Positions 21,385 through 24,049 of a stretch of DNA of 24,049 nt are shown here, one piece after another (position 1 is the first letter of the stretch; every line of letters begins with the position of its first letter). This DNA comes from an uncultured Collinsella sp. (GTDB lineage Bacteria; Actinomycetota; Coriobacteriia; Coriobacteriales; Coriobacteriaceae). The stretch covers positions 1 through 24,049 of the forward strand of contig UQXC01000030.1 in NCBI GenBank assembly GCA_900544995.1, given 5' to 3'. Position numbers and translations under genes: made by a program. The notes under the pieces are model-generated. The model saw only the letters and a program-made list of their open reading frames with translations, was not told where the DNA came from and did no database searches.

Positions 21385-23829
21385 TTAGGCGTGGTCGCTC
21401 CAGCTGCGGACACGCTGCTTCATGCCCTCTATGTCGAGCACGCCTTCGGCAAAGCCCTTGCGCACGAGCTCTTCGGGAACAAACTCGTCGTAGCGGTCAA
21501 AATAAGGCACCTCGCCGGGATAGACGAGCTCGATGGGATCGAAGTCCTTCTCGGCCTCGGCGGCGAGCACCTCAAAGAACGTCTCCTCGTCGGCCTTCAT
21601 CTTAAACTGCATAAAGTACGGGCGTGATGGGTCGAGTCCGCGAAGGCCCAACTCCGCGGCACATTTAATCTTGAGCATGCGCTCGAGGGCCAAAAAGGCG
21701 TAGCTGCCCAGCCAGGGGAAGAGCACCCAGGTATCGCCGCCCAGGTTAATGAGCGGTTTAGTTCCCGCGCCCGAAATCTCGGCCGTATGACGAGCCTGCG
21801 CAAGGCGGGCCCGTGCGTTACCCATAAGGTACGGATACGCGGCGTGTTCGTTGAGCGCCTTGCGCATGCGCTCGAGTACGTGTGTATTGATGTCACCGGG
21901 ACAGTCGCCAAAGTAGGCCGGCACCCGGCCCTTGACCTGCGTGGCAAAGACGGTATGACGCTTCCAGTCCACTTCCTCGACAATCCAGCAGTGTCCGGCG
22001 ATGGCGATGCGCTCACCGGGCGGTGGCGGATTGACGATCGTGCCCAACTCGGCCGACTCGCTGCGAACGGTGAACTCCTCGTTTTCCTGGAACACGGCGT
22101 AAAACTTAAAGTTGTTAATAATGCGCTCGCCCGCGAGGCCCACAATGAGCCCACCGCCCTCGGTGACCTGGATGTGGTCGATCTTGATGAGGTGGCGCAG
22201 CAGTACGCGATAGTCATCGGCCGAGACGCGGTGGAAATAGCTGAGCGTGAGCACGCGCTGGGCAAGTTCGGCAGGCGTGAGTTCGCCGGTGCTGGCGAGG
22301 GTCGACATGGTCTGGTGATAGAGCAGGCTGTAGGGGAGTCGATCGAGCTCGGGCGGCTCGACCCACTTTTCCTCGCGATAGAGTTGTACGAGCGCGATAC
22401 CCTGGAGGAGCTTCCAAGGTATCGTTTCAGGCATCATCGTGCGCGGCTCGGGCTCTTCCTCGCGCATGACAAACCACATCTCGGGCGGAAGATCGCGGCG
22501 TCCCGTGCGCCCCATGCGCTGCAAAAAGGAGCTGACGGTAAACGGTGCATCGATCTGGAACGCGCGCTCCAGGCGACCGATATCAATGCCGAGCTCCAGC
22601 GTGGAGGTGGTGACGGTTGTCTGTGCCTGTTCCTCGTCGCGCATGAGCTCTTCTGCCGTCTCGCGTAGCGATGCCGAGAGGTTGCCGTGATGGATAAGGA
22701 AGCGGTCGGGCTCGTGCCGGCTCTCGCAGTAGCTACGTAGCATGGAGCATACGGCCTCTGCCTCCTCGCGCGAGTTGGCAAAGACCAAGCACTTTCGGCC
22801 GCGCGTGTGCTCAAAGATATATCCCATACCGGGGTCGGCGTTGTCTGGTGCTGTATCGGTGGGGTTGAGTAATGCCTGTTCGGGTGCTTGGGGGATGTCG
22901 ACTTCGCCCTCGGGGGCCGAGGAAGCTTGGCGGTCCTTGGGAGCGGCCTTGCCCTGTGCCCGCTCACGACGTTGACGGCGCTCCTCTTGTGTGAGCTGTC
23001 CGCTGTGACGCATGTCTTGGGCGCCGGCGGGCAGTGCCGCGGATGCCGCCGCATCGATGCGCTCGCACGCAAGCACTTCGGCCTCTTGAGGACCTGTACC
23101 CATGAATCCCCGCTGCTGCGCCTGGGGGCCCGAGTTGTAGAAGTGCTCCATGGAGATGCGCCACACGCGGCGCGGTTCTTCAAAGCGGGGGACAACGCAG
23201 TCGCGCCCCGTTCCCTGTGAGAGAAAAGCGCCCGTGCGCTCGGGGTCGCCGATGGTAGCCGAAAGGCCAATGCGGCGAGGCTGCACGCCGGCCATGCGCG
23301 AGAGTCGCTCGATAAGGCAGAGCGTTTGCCCGCCACGGTCGCCGCGCATGAGCGAGTGGACCTCATCGATGATCACGTAGCGCAGGTCGCAAAACATGCG
23401 CGGGATCGCCATGTGCTTATGGATTAAAAGCGCTTCGAGTGACTCGGGTGTAATCTGCAGGATGCCGCTCGGTTTTTTAATGAGCTTAGCCTTGTGCGAC
23501 TGCGAGACATCGCCATGCCAGTGCCAGACAGGGATATCGGCCTCTTCGCAGAGGTCGTTGAGGCGGACGAACTGATCATTGATGAGCGCTTTGAGGGGGC
23601 CGATGTAGAGGGCGCCCACGCTCGCGGGCGGGTTCTCCCAAAACTCGGTCAGGATGGGAAAGAAGGCTGCCTCGGTTTTGCCGGAAGCTGTGGATGCCGT
23701 TAGGAGCACATTGTCTTGTGTGTTAAAGATGGCATCTGCCGCCGCAACCTGGATAGAGCGCAGACTCTCCCAATCGTGGGAGTAGATGAAGTCTTGGATA
23801 AACGGAGCATATCGGTCAAAGGCGTTCAC
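21385..23829 (-). CDS. Lhr-like DEAD/DEAH (DEVH) helicase
   Basis: This is an ATP-dependent superfamily 2 helicase of the Lhr-like group (COG1201). From GTG 23829 (814 residues) the motifs are TASTASGKTE (44-53), GPLKALINDQ, TPESLEALL, DEVH (155-158), GLSATIGD (188-195), the second RecA domain with KCLVFANSREEAE, TSTLELGIDIG and motif VI QRMGRTGRR (436-444). Residues about 235-335, between the RecA domains, are a Gln/Arg/Ala-rich low-complexity insert. The C-terminal half holds the winged-helix/oligonucleotide-binding-like region without the long Lhr-core extension. GGGGAGG four bases before GTG sets the start; the frame stays open to 23895 without a better site. Related bacterial Lhr proteins take part in DNA repair. 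Confidence 0.9.
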   Translation of the reverse strand: MNAFDRYAPFIQDFIYSHDWESLRSIQVAAADAIFNTQDNVLLTASTASGKTEAAFFPILTEFWENPPASVGALYIGPLKALINDQFVRLNDLCEEADIPVWHWHGDVSQSHKAKLIKKPSGILQITPESLEALLIHKHMAIPRMFCDLRYVIIDEVHSLMRGDRGGQTLCLIERLSRMAGVQPRRIGLSATIGDPERTGAFLSQGTGRDCVVPRFEEPRRVWRISMEHFYNSGPQAQQRGFMGTGPQEAEVLACERIDAAASAALPAGAQDMRHSGQLTQEERRQRRERAQGKAAPKDRQASSAPEGEVDIPQAPEQALLNPTDTAPDNADPGMGYIFEHTRGRKCLVFANSREEAEAVCSMLRSYCESRHEPDRFLIHHGNLSASLRETAEELMRDEEQAQTTVTTSTLELGIDIGRLERAFQIDAPFTVSSFLQRMGRTGRRDLPPEMWFVMREEEPEPRTMMPETIPWKLLQGIALVQLYREEKWVEPPELDRLPYSLLYHQTMSTLASTGELTPAELAQRVLTLSYFHRVSADDYRVLLRHLIKIDHIQVTEGGGLIVGLAGERIINNFKFYAVFQENEEFTVRSESAELGTIVNPPPPGERIAIAGHCWIVEEVDWKRHTVFATQVKGRVPAYFGDCPGDINTHVLERMRKALNEHAAYPYLMGNARARLAQARHTAEISGAGTKPLINLGGDTWVLFPWLGSYAFLALERMLKIKCAAELGLRGLDPSRPYFMQFKMKADEETFFEVLAAEAEKDFDPIELVYPGEVPYFDRYDEFVPEELVRKGFAEGVLDIEGMKQRVRSWSDHA

Positions 23830-23913
23830 GGGGCCTCCCCTCAAATACGAACCTCTCAATGCGGTTGGCAATGGTTTGCTGCATTGCTGTCTCAACGTTT
23901 GTGCAGATAAAAG

Positions 23914-23944
23914 CTGCCAAAATAGACCTGTCCCTTTTTGGCAG
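23914..23944 (-). repeat. REP-like palindrome with GGGACAGG core
   Basis: CTGCCAAAA (23914-23922) pairs with TTTTGGCAG (23936-23944). Read on the minus strand the core is AGGGACAGGTCT, matching the core of the element at 10033-10067. It sits between the last gene's stop codon and the Lhr-like gene. Confidence 0.65.
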
Positions 23945-23945
23945 G

Positions 23946-24049
23946 TTAGATGGTGAATTCGGCGAAGTTGCGGTCGCCGTTTGCGGTGCCGGTGTCGCCT
24001 GTTGCGGCTGGCCGGGGCAGCGGGCCGCCCCCCCCGCCTCCATCATCCG
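23946..24049 (-). CDS. C-terminal end of an unidentified gene (runs off the window)
   Basis: On the minus strand one frame is open from the window edge to TAA at 23948-23946. It reads Asp-Asp, six Gly, then PLPRPAATGDTGTANGDRNF and AEFTI-stop. A Gly-rich linker followed by a short conserved-looking hydrophobic end is typical of a protein tail, and the stop lies just before the REP. The six glycines come from a tract of eight G (C on the plus strand, 24028-24035). The family cannot be identified from 34 residues. Confidence 0.45.
   Translation of the reverse strand, partial: DDGGGGGGPLPRPAATGDTGTANGDRNFAEFTI

Noticed and set aside
1..24049. CRISPR arrays, tRNA and rRNA genes
   Set aside because: No regularly spaced short repeats, no cloverleaf-like segments with CCA-type ends and no conserved rRNA segments were seen on reading.
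24020..24049. Frameshift at the C tract near the window end
   Set aside because: With eight C the minus-strand frame is already open from the window edge to the TAA at 23946, so no frameshift needs to be assumed.

Overview
The window looks like the chromosome of a Coriobacteriia actinobacterium, most likely Collinsella or a close relative. This is inferred from the high-GC codon use, anaerobe-type genes (reverse-type rubrerythrin, iron alcohol dehydrogenase plus aldehyde dehydrogenase), actinobacterial DUF3516 and Lhr-like helicases, and GGGGACAGG-core REP palindromes. No tRNA, rRNA, CRISPR array or intact transposase was seen.

Layout. Bases 1-291 hold a cluster of strong palindromes. Bases 292-3375 are a vitamin B6 locus: pdxT and pdxS on the minus strand and a divergent MocR-type regulator (pdxR-like), with a 12-bp direct repeat at 34-bp spacing between them. 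Bases 3364-4905 look like an inserted cassette: a lower-GC DUF559/Vsr-like putative nuclease gene between two direct copies of a 123-bp repeat. A third copy lies at 14805-14927. Each end of the repeat carries stop codons in all three frames, and two genes end inside a copy.

Bases 5037-5597 encode a rubrerythrin (minus strand). Bases 5854-8463 are a two-gene iron alcohol dehydrogenase/aldehyde dehydrogenase operon. Bases 8464-8888 hold a terminator and a candidate type I toxin-antitoxin locus: a 27-residue membrane peptide whose Shine-Dalgarno sequence is buried in a hairpin, with a possible antisense promoter downstream. Bases 8889-11921 carry a HIRAN protein, a 59-residue charged protein, a metallophosphoesterase and a DUF2130 coiled-coil protein.

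Bases 12002-16822 (minus strand) encode a DUF3516 Ski2-like helicase, a divergent TrmB-like tRNA methyltransferase and a Trm9/ALKBH8-like methyltransferase. Bases 17090-18474 are a membrane-linked XRE regulator overlapping a DUF4097 protein. Bases 18572-21358 are an Elp3-type tRNA U34 radical-SAM/acetyltransferase abutting a spermidine-synthase-like protein. Bases 21385-23829 (minus) are an Lhr-like helicase. The window ends inside the C-terminus of another minus-strand gene.

Three observations stand out: (1) the 123-bp stop-in-all-frames repeat and the nuclease gene it flanks; (2) the candidate type I toxin with a hidden ribosome binding site; (3) Elp3-like and Trm9-like enzymes in one neighbourhood, which suggests a bacterial version of the eukaryotic cm5U/mcm5U wobble-uridine pathway.
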